Positions 23,371 through 34,817 of a DNA stretch of 64,000 nucleotides are shown in pieces. The DNA comes from Bettongia penicillata ogilbyi. Its lineage: Eukaryota; Chordata; Mammalia; Diprotodontia; Potoroidae. The notes beneath the pieces are model-generated. The model had not been told where the DNA came from. It made no database searches and saw only the letters and a program-made list of their open reading frames with translations. The stretch covers positions 5,647,100 through 5,711,099 of the forward strand of contig JAJHZJ010000399.1 of NCBI GenBank assembly GCA_023548195.1, written 5' to 3'. How positions within the stretch are numbered: position 1 is the first letter of the stretch; each line of letters starts with the position of its first letter. The position numbers and the translations under genes were made by a program.

Positions 23371-23800
23371 AAGGAAAAATGTGAGGGAGTCAAGCACCTT
23401 ATGTGACTCCAACACCGACATGGGGGCTGTGTCCTCCAGACTATGCAGAAACATGGCCAAGATGAGTGGGACCACAACTTAGATGCCATGGATGCTGCCT
23501 AAACCTGGAGAAGACTCGCCTGAAGCAGTACACTCTGGGATCAAGCCACAGACACATCTCTGCCATGTCCTGGAGAATCACTACCTGTGCAAGGAGATGA
23601 AGTTGCTAAATCACCTTGGAGATGGCCAGATCATCCTGTGCCACATGCAGGTGGATGACCTGTCCAGGCTAGATGAGTATCTGTTCTAGAGGATGAGCCT
23701 GAAACTTGACTATGGGAAGTAGCCTGGGCAGGCAACTTCAAGGTCAAAAAGGAGAAGTCAGTTTTGCACCAACAATAAAGTTAGTTCACTTACCCAGTAA
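23371..23800 (+). pseudogene. processed-pseudogene-like insert, parent not recognised
   Basis: Composition differs from the L1 around it: balanced base use, codon-like periodicity, and a C-terminal reading 'GDGQIILCHMQVDDLSRLDE' ending at a TAG near 23689. About 85 bases later there is an AATAAA (23774) and then an A-rich stretch, as in a reverse-transcribed mRNA 3' end. Upstream frames carry stops (for example near 23475), so it is broken. It interrupts the L1 between the 5' UTR and ORF1. I could not name the parent gene. Confidence 0.45.
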
Positions 23801-23819
23801 AAACTGAAAATAATTAAAA

Positions 23820-24281
23820 ATAAAATATTAAAATGTTTAATGATCATATGCTCAATAAGGATTCCTAGAAGAAATGAAGAAGGAGATAAACTGGTAGAAG
23901 AAATCAGAGTGATACAAGAAAATAATGAAAAAAATTAATAGACTGGTAAGAAACACAGAAAATATTAAAGAATGTAGCAACTTAAACAACAGAATTGACC
24001 TAATGGTAAAAGAAATGCAAAAATCACTGAAGAAGAAAAAATTTTAAAAAGTGAGAGTGGTCAAGTGGAAAAATAAGTAGAAAAGTTTACTGAAAAAATT
24101 CCTTAAAAATTAGAATTGTGCAAGTAGAAACTAATGCCTCCATGAGACATCAAGGAACAGTATAATTAAATCAAAAGAATGACCAAAATATCTCAGCACA
24201 AAAATCACTGAATTTTTTTGAAAATAGTTTGAGAAGAGATAAATTTAAAATTACTGTATTACCTAGAAATGGAGAGAGGGG

Positions 24282-24363
<82 letters not shown>

Positions 24364-25335
24364 TTAGACATCATATTCCAAGAAATTACAAGGGGAAATT
24401 TTGGTCCACAGTGTAAAATTGAAACAATTCACCTTTAAGTCCTGAAAAAGATCTCAAAATGAGTATTATAGTCAAATTGAAGCATTCCCAAATCAAGGAA
24501 AAAACATTGCAAGCATCCAGAAACACTTCAAATATCATGGAACAACAGGATCACAGAAGACTTAACAATTTCCACGTTAAAAGTCTGAAGGACTTAGAAT
24601 GTGATATTCTGGAAGTCAAAGGAGCTGAGATTACCACCAAAAACTACCTATTCAGCAAAGATTGAATATAATCTTTAGGGATAAAAAAAGTACATTTAAT
24701 TAAATTGAAGACTTTCAAGTAGTCCTGATTTTAAAAAAGACTAGAGCTGAATAGAAATTTGATATTTAAATATGAGACTTAATAGAATCATAAAAAGGAA
24801 ACATGAGAAAGATGTCATAAAGGCCTCAATAAGATTAAATGGTTTGCATTCCTAGATAATTCATATAATTTCCAAGAACTTTATCATCACTGAAACAGTT
24901 ATAAGGTGCCTACAGAGGGCATGAGTATGAATCAGTCATATTGGAATGATCTCAAAAAAGTGAAAGGTGAGAAAGATATCCTGGGAAGAGAAGAAAGGGA
25001 AAGGAAGAATTTATGCCACAAAAAAAGGAGGTGAGCAAGGAAAAGCTTTTGTAGTGGATGGGAAAATGGAGTGAGGAGGTGCAAAACACATGAACCTCAC
25101 TCTCATCAGAATTGCTTGAACAAGGGAAGAATATATACACACTCAGTTGGATATGGAAATGTATTTTATCCAAGAGAAAATAAAAGGGGAAGGGAGAAAA
25201 TAAAAGGGGTAGGGATAAAAGAAAGGGGGACGGGTGACAAAGGAAGGAAGGGTTAAGGGAGGCAGTGGTCAGAAGTAAAATAGATTTTTGAGGAGGAATA
25301 TGGTTAAAAGAGAGAAAGAAGGATAAACAAAAGAA
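23820..25335 (+). mobile_element. HAL1-E, old ORF1 and 3' region
   Basis: A degenerate ORF1: 'ENNEKN' coiled-coil remains, the RNA-recognition start near 24240, then 'tggtcaaattgaagcattcc' as the 'SQVKEK' region and 'ctgagattaccaccaaaaa'. It runs into the HAL1 3' region with its GGGAAGGGAG-rich block at 25185-25210. ORF1 is interrupted by a (GA)n expansion. The copy ends where an RTE-tailed SINE begins. Confidence 0.75.
24274..24361. repeat. (GA)n expansion inside HAL1-E ORF1
   Basis: A near-perfect GA run lies between 'cctagaaatggaga' and 'tattagacatcatattcc', where other copies read 'gatcaaaaaaagagcctagac'. It has replaced or expanded the 'DQKKS' codons of the RNA-recognition domain. Confidence 0.9.
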
Positions 25336-25339
25336 AAGA

Positions 25340-26060
25340 TTGGTTGTCCTTCATTTTTGAAGATGACCAGTGACATCATGTGGTGATGTATTGACATGTA
25401 TGTAAATTGGACTTGAGTGAGACAGAGTTGCACAAAGTAATCAGTCTCACTCTTTCTTCCATAGTCATTGAAGTCCAGTGGCAAAATAAAAGCCATGATA
25501 ACTAGTGATAGCCCAGAATGCAGTAGTTGATCTTGATGTCTTTTCTGTTTGACTAGTGTCTAAGGGCTTGATGTAACCTTCTTCAGCTCTCTTCATGGCC
25601 ATTGGAACAAATAGTTCTCATCTACCCATTCCCCCAGAGAAAGTCTTCACTTAGTACAGACAGACAGCCTCCTAACTCACCAATCTGACAAGATCATTTT
25701 ACCAAGGTGTAGCCACAGTGCTTGCTATAGCTTTGTGGAGCCATAAGCTAGAGCTGTGTGACAGTTGGACACTAAAGGTGGATGAGTACCCTCGAAAAGT
25801 GCTTGTCATGTGCTCCCATCAGATTCAAACTGAAACGTAGGAAAGATCTTAGCTTAAAAGGGCCAAAGTCTCCCATTGCATCTTGGGCCACCTTCTGTCA
25901 TTCTGATCTATATCTTGCCACTAGTCCCAGATGACTCTGTAGGAGAAAATGAGGCTGGTGACTTTGCACAAACGTCTCTCACGTAAGTCCAATTAATGTG
26001 AAAGTCATAGTACCACCTTATCAATGCCATGGTTCTCTTTGAGAGCCAAGGAAAGCTAAC
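25340..26060 (+). mobile_element. RTE-mobilised SINE-like element
   Basis: Starts 'ttggttgtccttcatttttg' and contains 'gacagagttgcacaaagtaa', 'gtcattgaagtccagtggca' and 'atggccattggaacaaatag', all characteristic of an abundant marsupial RTE-tailed SINE. Its last part ('gtctctcacgtaagtccaat', then 'gccatggttctctttgagag') parallels the 3' half of the SINE at 54863-55193. Confidence 0.7.
25724..25812 (+). repeat. direct repeat, first copy
   Basis: A block of about 88 bases starting 'tatagctttgtggagccata' and ending 'gtgcttgtca'. It recurs at 26080-26163 with scattered differences. Confidence 0.75.
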
Positions 26061-26061
26061 A

Positions 26062-26219
26062 ACGACTCAGGTAAAGCCATAGCTTTGTGGAGCCATATGT
26101 TAAGAGCTGGATGACAGGTGGACACCGAAGGTGGATGAGCAGACCTGAAAAGGGCTTGTCAAGCTCTCACATGAGAGATGTTAGTCCTCCCTGAAAATTC
26201 CATCCTCCTCAAACAGAAG
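26062..26219 (+). repeat. second copy of the direct repeat plus flank
   Basis: Begins after the SINE tail (aacaacgactcag) with 'catagctttgtggagccata' and repeats the 25724-25812 block. This looks like part of a second RTE-SINE copy or a local duplication. Confidence 0.65.
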
Positions 26220-26357
26220 AAAATAAGATGAAGGGAAATATGCAGTTATAATCATAACTGTGATGTGAATCAGATGAATTCACTGATAAAAGGGAAACAG
26301 ATAGCAAAATAAATTAGAAACAAGTATCCAACAACATGTTCTTTAAAAGAGACACTT
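26220..26357 (+). mobile_element. L1 ORF2 endonuclease N-terminal scrap
   Basis: 'aatcataactgtgatgtgaa' followed by 'cagatgaattcactgataaa' and 'caacatgttctttaaaag' aligns with the ORF2 start at 38305-38400 (the NVNGMNSPIK-type motif of L1 endonuclease). It is short and broken. Confidence 0.6.
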
Positions 26358-26969
26358 GAAAGCCATAATCAAAAAAAGAGCCTAGACATCATCTTTCATT
26401 AAATTATCAAGGAAAACTTCCCTGATATTCTAGAAGCAGAGGGCAAAATAAGTATTCAAGGAATCCATTAATCACCACCAGAAAGAGATACAAAAATGGA
26501 AACTCCTAGGAACATTGTGGCCAAATTCCAGAGTTCCCTGGTCAAGGAGAAAATATTGCAAGCAGCTAGAAAGAAACAATTCAAATATTGTGGAAATAAA
26601 ATCAGGATAATAAAAGATCTAGCAGCTTCTTCAATAATTGATCAAAAGGCATGGAACATGATATTTCAAAAGTCAAAGGAACTAGGACTAAAACCAAGAA
26701 TCATCTACCCAGCAAAACTGAGTATAATGCTTCAGGGAAAAATGGTCATTCAGTGATATAAAGGACTTTCAAGCATTCTTGATGAAAAGACCAGAGCTGA
26801 AAAGGAAAATTGAATTTCAAACACAAGAATGAAGAAAAGCATGAAAAGGTAAACAGCAAAGAGACATCATAAGGGACTTACTAAAATTGAACTGTTTACA
26901 TTCCTATATAGAAAGACAATATTTGTAACTCTTGAAACTTTTCAGTATTCGGGTAGTTGGTGGGAAACA

Positions 26970-27005
<36 letters not shown>

Positions 27006-27862
27006 CACACACGTACAGACAGAGACAGAGAGCACAGAGTGAATTGAATAGGATGGGATCATATCTTAAAAAAATGAAGGTAAATGGTGAGAGAGAAATG
27101 TCTTCGGAGGAGAGAGGGAGAAATGGAATGGGGCAAATTATCTCTCGTAGAAGAGGCAGGCAGGGGACATTTTAGTGGAGGGAAAAAGATGGGAGCTGAG
27201 AGAAAAACATGAAGTTTACTCTGATCACATTCAACTAAAGGAAGGAATAAAATGCACACTCATTTTGGGATGAAGACCTATCTTACAATACAGGAAAGTG
27301 GAGGAGAAGGGGATAAGCAGGGTGGAGGGGATGATGGAAGGGAGGGCAATGGGTGGAGGGAGCAATTTGAAATCAACACTCTTGGGGAGGGACAGGATCG
27401 AAAGAGAGAATAGAAGCAGTGGGGGGCAGGATAGGATGGAGGGAAATATAGTTAGTCTTACACAACATGAGTATTATGGAAGTCATTTGCCAAGCTACAC
27501 AGATATGGCCTATGTTGAATTGCCTGTCTTCCCAAAGGGAATGGGTGAGGAGGGAGGGATAGGGAGAAGTAGGAACTCAAAGTTTTAGGAACAACTGTCG
27601 AGTATTGTTCTTGCTATTAGGATATAAAAAATACAGGTAATGGGGAATAGAAAGTTATCCGGCCCTATGGAACACAAGAGAAGATGGTGACAAGGGAAGG
27701 GAGGGATAATAGAAGAGAGGGCAGATTGGTGATAGGGGCAATTAGAATGCTCGGTGTATTGGGATGGGGGATGGGAAAAATGGGGAGAAAATTTGGAACT
27801 CAAAATTTTGTGAAAATGAATGTAAAAAAGTTAAATAAATAGATTAATAGAAGAAAAAAAAA
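26358..27862 (+). mobile_element. HAL1-F1, 5'-truncated
   Basis: Starts inside ORF1 at the 'SHDQKKSLDIIF' region and continues to a complete HAL1 3' end: the 'aagttaaataaatagatta' tail then an A run. The ORF1 remnant has a TAA (26469-26471) at the codon where HAL1-C, K and H have TGA. After it an 86-codon frame (26496-26756) preserves 'SQVKEKILQAARKKQ', 'IFQKSKELGLKPR' and 'YPAKLS'. A (CA)n run lies at 26966-27013. The 3' region is one of the best preserved and was used as a reference for the twin-primed copy. Confidence 0.85.
26966..27013. repeat. (CA)n microsatellite in HAL1-F1
   Basis: A CA run between the end of ORF1 and the 'agacagagacagagagcaca' block. Confidence 0.95.
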
Positions 27863-27865
27863 GTG

Positions 27866-29275
27866 AATTTCCACAATGAAACAAAAAAAACCAAATTATT
27901 AGGGAAAACTTTCCTAAAATGATAGAACTTGAGGATAAAATACAAATTGAAATAATCCACCTATTTGTCTCCCAAAAGACATCCTTAAAGGAAAACACCT
28001 AGGAATATTTAACCAAATTTCAGTGTTCCCAGGTCAAGGAGAAAACATTGCAAGCAATCAGAAAGAAACAATTCAAGTGTTGTGGAAATACAATCAGGAT
28101 AAAACAAGGTGTAGCAGCTTTTACATTAAGGTATCAAAAGGCTTGAATTATGATATCCTGGCAATCAGTGGAGATGAGATTAAAACCAAAAATCACCTAC
28201 TCTGAAAAACTGAGTGTAATATATTCAGGGAAATTGTTGGTCATTCAATGAAACAGAGGACTTTCAAGCATCCTTGATGAAGAGATGGATAGAAAAATTT
28301 TCAAATATGAGAATCCAGAAAAGAATGAAAAGGTAAAGAGGAAAGAGAAATCATAAGAGACTTAATAAAATTGAATTGCTTACATTCTGACTTGGAAAGA
28401 TGATATTTATTAATCATGAGACCTTTCTCAGTATTAGGGTGGTTGGAGGAAATAGATAGATACAAAGATAGAGGACACAGGGTGATTTGAATATGAAGGG
28501 GTGATATGTAAAAAATAAAATAAGGGGTGAGTGAAAAAGGAATAATGGGAGGAGAAAGGGAGGTATAGAATGGGATAAACTGCCTGTCACAAAAGAGGCA
28601 AGAAAAAGATTTTACAATGGAGGAGAATCAATGGGAGGTGAGAAGAAATGAGTGAACCTTACTGCGTTTGGATTTGGCTTAAGGAGGGAATAATATACAT
28701 ACTCAATTTGGTATCTTACCCTACAGGAAAGTAGGGTGAAGGGGATAAGTGGGAGTAATGAAAGAAGGGAGAGCAGATTGGGGGAGGGGGTATTCAGAAG
28801 AAAACATTTTAGAATAGGGACAGTGTCAAAGGACAAAATAGAATAATTGGGGGAACAGGCTAGGATCGAAGGAAATATAGTTATTCTTTTACTACATGAC
28901 TATCATGGAGGTATTTTGTGCAATTATACATGTATAACTTGTATTGCTTTCCTTCTCAAAGGGGGTGGGAGAGGAGGGAAGAATGGAGGGAATTTGGAAC
29001 TCAAGGTTTAAAAAAAATGTTAAAAATTGTTTTTACCAGCAACTGTGAAATAAGATATATAAGCAATAGGGTATAGAAATCTATCTTGCCCTTCAAGAAA
29101 GTAAAGGGGAAAGGAATAATAGCAGGTGATGATAAAAGGGAGGGAAGATTGGGGGAAGGAGAAATAAGAATGCAATCCATCTTGGGGTGGAGGATAGGAG
29201 AAAGATAGGGAGAAAATTTGGAACTCAAAATCTTGTGGAAATGAATGTTGAAAACTAAAAATAAACAAATTTAAT
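27866..29275 (+). mobile_element. HAL1-F2, 5'-truncated, older
   Basis: Starts in the ORF1 RNA-recognition domain ('attattagggaaaactttcc') and carries 'ccaggtcaaggagaaaacat' and the remaining ORF1 with frame breaks. The full two-module 3' region ends in 'gaaaactaaaaataaacaaa'. It directly follows HAL1-F1 in the same orientation. Confidence 0.8.
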
Positions 29276-29760
29276 CTTAAAGTAGACTTCAAAACATTCC
29301 TTTGGTATATCACAATACACTGAGAGCTTGGTATTAAGATCTTATTTTAGTTTGGCTGGTTTCATGCTCTACACATTCAAAACTTCATTGCAAGTTAAGA
29401 AAAGAGGTTTTTCCATACCATCATCATTTAGAAGCAAATCTATATTGCAAAAATGATTCAAAATAATTTCTTTTTCTTGTCCACTTAGGTGTACTACAAA
29501 TTAGTAGTGAAGACTGCTGCATTGTCATCAGTATTTTTACCTTTTCTATCTAAGTTTAGTCACTGATCCATAATTGAGAAGTATTTTTGCCCATAAATAA
29601 CAATATTGCTAATTTATCAAATGAGAGTAGCTTTAGTGTATGAAGTAACATTTGTTTATCCTTAATTTTAAAAACTGTTCTTCACACTTACATACACAAG
29701 CAACAGTGATGGTGGAGATATATTATTAAAGGGCTTCTGTTATTTTCCCAGAAAAAAAAG
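29276..29760. other. no recognised feature
   Basis: AT-rich interval between HAL1-F2 and HAL1-K without identifiable landmarks. Confidence 0.4.
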
Positions 29761-29789
29761 GCAGCAGCAGTTTTTTTTTTGTTTGTTTT

Positions 29790-32533
29790 TAGTATAAATT
29801 AATTTATTTAGCTTTTTACATTCATTTTCACAAAATTTTGGGTTCCAAATTTTCTCCCCATTTGTCCTCTCCCCCAAACCTAATACACCAAGCATTCTAA
29901 TTTCCCCTATCACCAATCTGCTCTCTCTTCTATCATCCCTCCCTTCTCTTGTCCCCATCTTCTCTTTTGTCCTGTAGGGCCAGATGACTTTCTATTCCCC
30001 ATTAACTGTATTTCTTATTTCCTAGTAGCAGCAACAATACTCGAGAGTTGTTCCTAAAACTTTGAGTTCTAAATTCTCCCCATCCCTCCCTCCCCACCCA
30101 TTCCCTTTGGGAAGGTAGGCAATTCAATATAGGCCATATCTATGTAGTTTTGCAAATGACTTCCATAACAGTCGTGTTGTGTAAGACTAACTATTTTTCC
30201 CTTCATCCTATTCTGCCCCCCATTGTTTCTATCCTGTCTTTTGATCCTGTCCCTCCCCAAGTGTTGACTTCAAATTGTTCCCTCCTCCCATTGCCCTCCC
30301 TTCCATCATCCCCTCCACCCTGCTTATCTCCTTCTCCCCCACTTTCCTGTATTGTAAGATAGGTTTTCATACCAAAATAAGTGTGCATTTTATTCCTTCA
30401 TTTAGTCGAATGTAATGAGAGTAAACTTCTTGTTTTTTTCTCAGCTCTCCTCTTTTTCCCTCCACTAAAAAGTCTCCTGCTTGCTCTTGAATGAGAGAGA
30501 ATTTATCCCATTCCATTTCACCCTCTCTCCTCCCATTACATTTCTCTCTCACTGTTTATCTTAATTTCTTTTAAGATATAATCCCATCCTATTCAATTCA
30601 CTCTGTGTTCTCTGTCTCTGTGTGTGCGTGCATGTGTGTACATGTGTGTGTGCATGTGTGTGTGTGTCATCCCACACACTACCCAGATGCTGAAAAGTTT
30701 TAGGAGTTACAAATATTGTCTTTCCATGTAGGAATGTAAGCAGTTCATGTTTGGTAAGTCCCTTATGACTTCTCTTTACTGTTTGCTTTTTCATGCTTCT
30801 TCTCATTCTTGTGTTTGAAGGTCAAATTTTCTTTTCAGCTCTGGTCTTTTCATCAAGAATGCTTGAAAGTCCTCTATTTCATTGAAAGACCATATTTTCC
30901 CCTGAAGTATTATACTCAGTTTTGCTGGGTAGGTGATTCTTGCTTTACACCCTTTGATCCCTTAATGTAGAAGCTGCTAGATCTTGTGTTATCCTGATTG
31001 TATTTCCACAATACTGGAATTGTTTCTTTCTAGCTGCTTGCAATATTTTCTCCTTTACCTGGGAACTCTGGAATTTGGCCACAATGTTTCTAGGGGTTTC
31101 TCTTTTTGGATCTCTTTCAAGTGGTGATCAATGGATTCCTTCAGTACTTATTTTGCCCTCTGGTTCTAGAATATCCGGGAGGTTTTTCTTGATAATTTCA
31201 TGAAAGATGATGTCTAGGCTCTTATTTTGGTCATGGCTTTCAGATAGTCCCCTAATTTTTAAATTGTCTCTCCTGGATCTATTTTCCAGGTCACTTGTTT
31301 TTCCAATGAGATATTTCACATTCTCTTCCATTTTTTCATTCTTTTGGTTTTGTTTTATGATTTCTTGGCTTCTCAGAAAGTCATTAGCCTCCATCTGTTC
31401 CATTTCAATCTTGAGAGAACTATTTTCTTCAGTGAGCTTTTGAACCACTTTTTCCATTTGGGTAATTCTGCTTTTGAAAGCATTCTTCTCCTCATTTGCT
31501 TTTTGAACCTCTATTGCCAATTGAGTTAGCCTATTTTTCAAGGTGTTATTTTCTTCAGCATTTTTTTGGGTCTCCTTTACCAAGGTATTGACCCATTTTT
31601 CATACTTTTCTTGCATCTCTCTTATTTCCCTTCCCAGTCTTTCCTCCACCTGTCTAATTTGATTTTCAAAATCCTTTTTGAGCTCTTCCATGGTCTGAGA
31701 CCACTGGATATCTGTTTCAGATGTTTGGGATACAGAGGCCTTGACTTCTATGTCTTTCCCTGATGGTAAGCATTGTACTTCCTCAACAGAAAGGAAAGGT
31801 GGATACATCTGTTCCCCAAGAAAGTACCCTTCTATGGTCTTATTTTTTTTTCCCTTTTCTGGGTATTTTCCCAGCCAGTTACTTGAGTTCTGAGATTTCT
31901 CTCTACCCCTGCCTAGATCCTCCCAGCTAGTGCTTGGGGTTTGAGATTCAAATGCTGCTCCCCAGCCTCAGGGCTTTCAGCTGAGGGCGTGGCTGCTATT
32001 CAACGTGAGCTTAAGTTCTGGTGCTGGGGTGGGGGCAGGGCCATCTCCCAGGCTCAGTTCCCTCAGGGGGTTTATGCAGAGACATTCAGTAATGGCCCTG
32101 AGTTCCTGTCTGCTCCAGGAGTTCCGGACAGCCACTGCCTCTGCTGCTGCCTCTGCCACCACCTCCTGAGGGGGCCTGAGTTATCGAGACACTTCACTCC
32201 CCTCTCGGCCATCCCAGAAGTCTCTCACTGACCTGTAGCACCTGTGGGTGGAGGGACTTTTGCGGCTGCTGGAGATTCCATTTCTGAAGCCTGCTCACAT
32301 CTTCTCCTCTTGGGGCCGAGTGGCAGGACTGGGGTCCGCTGTCCGGTGTGCAATGGACCTTTGGGGTCAGTTTTTCAGGGCTCTCTGGAATGGAAATATC
32401 CTCCACTGCATTGCTGTGTGGCTTGCACTGCTCCAGAATTTGTGGGGAGTTCTTTTTACAGGAAACTTATGGGCTGTGGCTTCAGAGCTAGCATACTTGA
32501 ATCTTTCTACTCCATCATCTTGGCTCCTCCCCT
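29790..32533 (-). mobile_element. HAL1-K, full-length, minus strand
   Basis: On the minus strand it starts 'ggaggagccaagatgatgga' (about 32533) and runs through a GC-rich 5' UTR, ORF1, a CA/TG run (30615-30668) and two 3' modules to a short A-rich tail (about 29775-29800). No ORF2. Flanks share 'cagcagca' plus a T run (29762 and 32534), a possible short TSD. Preservation is close to HAL1-C and HAL1-H. Confidence 0.85.
30800..31891 (-). pseudogene. HAL1-K ORF1, decayed
   Basis: The expected start codon at about 31869 reads ATA instead of ATG in 'aaaatacccagaaaaggg', and a lengthened A run behind it shifts frame. A 226-codon frame (31128-31808) then holds the complete coiled coil ('KRLTQLAIEVQKANEEKNAF'-type heptads) and the first part of the RNA-recognition domain ('LKIRGLSESHDQNKS'). 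It ends at TGA 31128-31130 after 'STEGIH'. The C-terminal part behind the stop keeps 'SQVKEKILQAARKKQ' but has a deletion near 30950. Confidence 0.8.
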
Positions 32534-32539
32534 CAGCAG

Positions 32540-33058
32540 CATTTTTACTAACACATTCTTGTATAATACAACCCAGCGATAAATTCATTTGATGCTTACA
32601 TACTGAAGAATGATGATAGGTTATATTAAAAGTCTTTATTTTCCATAATTAAGCTATTCTCTTTCTGTAGGAGGAGAAAACTATGTATGTACAGTAGAAA
32701 CACTGCAATTCATAACATACAATACTCTCAAATTTGAGCTGAATTGTTTCTGGCAACATTCCTGGATGTTGTGTAACATGATACCATGCACAATGCAAAG
32801 TACCTATGCTGTCTGTTCAGAAGCAAGGCAGAAATAAAGTTGCATGGTATAATATAGGCAAGCACTGCTAGAAACACCTTAAATTTATTATGCATTTGGT
32901 TTTTAATAAATTTTTGGTCATTGCACATTCAGAAGTCAAATTTTGGTAAATTTTTCACAACCCCCACATTCAACTACTCATGTTCATATGGGGTCACAAC
33001 TCACAGTTTAAGAAGCTTTGTTTCTGGTTAGGCATCTTATTTCTGCTTCCCTGGGCTA
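32540..33058. other. no recognised feature
   Basis: Interval between HAL1-K and ERV-2. Contains AATAAA-like AT-rich sequence but no identifiable repeat or gene. Confidence 0.4.
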
Positions 33059-33063
33059 CTGTA
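33059..33063. repeat. left TSD of ERV-2
   Basis: The 5-mer ctgta lies immediately outside the left LTR and is repeated at 36139-36143 immediately outside the right LTR. Confidence 0.8.
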
Positions 33064-33525
33064 TGTACCAATGCTACACCGACAGCAGCCACCATGGATC
33101 TGAAGGCATATTTCTAGGGCAAATTTGCAAAGTATAAATTCTCTTCCTCAAATATGAAACCAAAATATTTATTCAGACACCAGAAAGCCAATTCCACCGT
33201 GGTGACAAGGCATTCTGTACACATTACCAAGAGAGGGAGGATCACCTTGACCTAATCTTCCCTCTATCAAATCTCCCCACAAACAAGGTCTTATAGGCAA
33301 AATGCCCCTCTCTTTCCCAGGCTAACTTCTCTACTCTGCTCTGCCTCTTTCTCAGGTCTACCTCATTGTGTCTTCCTGCTCCACCCTTCTTGTGCCACCC
33401 ATTCAGCAAGCTCCTCCCACCATGGATTTCTTGTGACTCAAGATGTGTGCTGAGGCAAAGCTCAAAGTAGGGCACATAGGCCTATTAAGAGACAGGGAAG
33501 ATTTTCCAAATCCATTTTCATTACA
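33064..33525 (-). repeat. 3' LTR of ERV-2
   Basis: 462 bases, ending in CA on the minus strand ('cattggtaca'), with an AATAAA signal near 33167 followed by 'tttggtttcatatttgagga'. Aligns throughout with 35686-36138. Confidence 0.85.
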
Positions 33526-34529
33526 GTCAGTGCCAAGATTATTCATGTCCATTAATAGATCAATGGGAGTTTAGGGGTAACTGATATTGACAAAACAGCA
33601 CAACAAAATAATAACACAGATAACACAAGATGAACACAAAAAACAAAATGTCTTAGGTTGGAAGTTTGAGCAGAAGCACTGCATCATTCTCACCTCAAAC
33701 CAACATGACCCAAAATTCCTTGGGGTAAAGGATGACAGTGTCTTCTTCTGTAACTAATTCCTGCTGAGATTGGACATAGAACTCTCCCTGCCTTGAGAGG
33801 TCTCATTGAGGGGTCAGCTCTTTAGCCAATATATGGAGCTTGGTTCCTGCCAGGTCCAGGGGTGATATATCATAGTCTTGGACAGAGGGTGACATCCAGC
33901 TTAAGAAGTCAATCATCCACAAGTGGAGGATGCTGATCCTAAGAGAGCCAAATCTAGCAAAACAGGTTAAACAAACAAAAGCTGAAATGAGCAGGGAGAG
34001 ACAATAACCAGAAGCAGCGTAAATGCAGCATCAGCTATGCTTCTGGAGTCCATGACTCCACTGGAACTGCATTAGTTCCTATCTTCCTTAATGAAGGGTT
34101 TCTCTACATAAGGGATGGCTCTGCCCCTAATTGTAGCAATTGATCCATTTTTTTCAACATATGGTTAAACTCATATGAGGTCTGTAATCTCATCTGTACA
34201 TTTCTTTAATCTGAGATGGGACATGGTCATTTTCCTATTCTCCCTGCAGGTGTGACAAATTTCAATACAATGATTCAGGGGGATCTGTAGGGGCAGTTCT
34301 TACTTTCCTATTTCATCTAATATTAAGTCCTTTTTCTCAATACATATTATACAGGTAATGAGTTAGAATATCATCTATCCTTCCAAAATCTATCCCTACT
34401 CTTACTAAAGCAATAAACATTTCTCACCTTGTCAGTCTATGCTGATGTTAAATTCACTGGCTATTTGCTCTTCTCTCTTGAAGAAGTTTATCTTTTCCCC
34501 ATTCCCCTAAGTCACTGAAGTGTGAAATC

Positions 34530-34817
34530 TTATCCAGTACTTCTGAAAAGAGGATACCCTATGTCCACAATCAGAAGAATCAGAATTAGGTGTATACAAG
34601 CAAGAGCAATAGATTTCACTATTGTATTCCTAAGAGGAACCATTAAGGGAGGGCTATGATAAGCATCTGCGTCTTCAGTCATCATTATGTTGGTCATTGT
34701 TACCTCTTCCTTTAACTTTCTCATGGAGTCTCTAAGAGAATACCACGGTCTATCTACATTAGGCCACATATAATCAGTGTGATACTGCATACTGCATCCC
34801 TCACACATTAGTTCCAT
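34530..34817 (-). CDS. 95-codon frame in the ERV-2 interior
   Basis: Open from an ATG at 34817 to a stop at 34530, lying in the stretch that ERV-1 lacks. It starts with a Cys-x2-Cys pattern (residues 4-7), continues with a charged middle, and ends in a hydrophobic segment (about residues 69-90: ALACIHLILILLIVDIG), so a membrane-anchored small product is conceivable. It could equally be a chance survivor in a dead element. No family recognised. Confidence 0.3.
   Translation of the reverse strand: MELMCEGCSMQYHTDYMWPNVDRPWYSLRDSMRKLKEEVTMTNIMMTEDADAYHSPPLMVPLRNTIVKSIALACIHLILILLIVDIGYPLFRSTG

Noticed and set aside
24171..24374. Leu/Ser repeat protein on the minus strand
   Set aside because: It is the complement of a (GA)n microsatellite in a dead ORF1.
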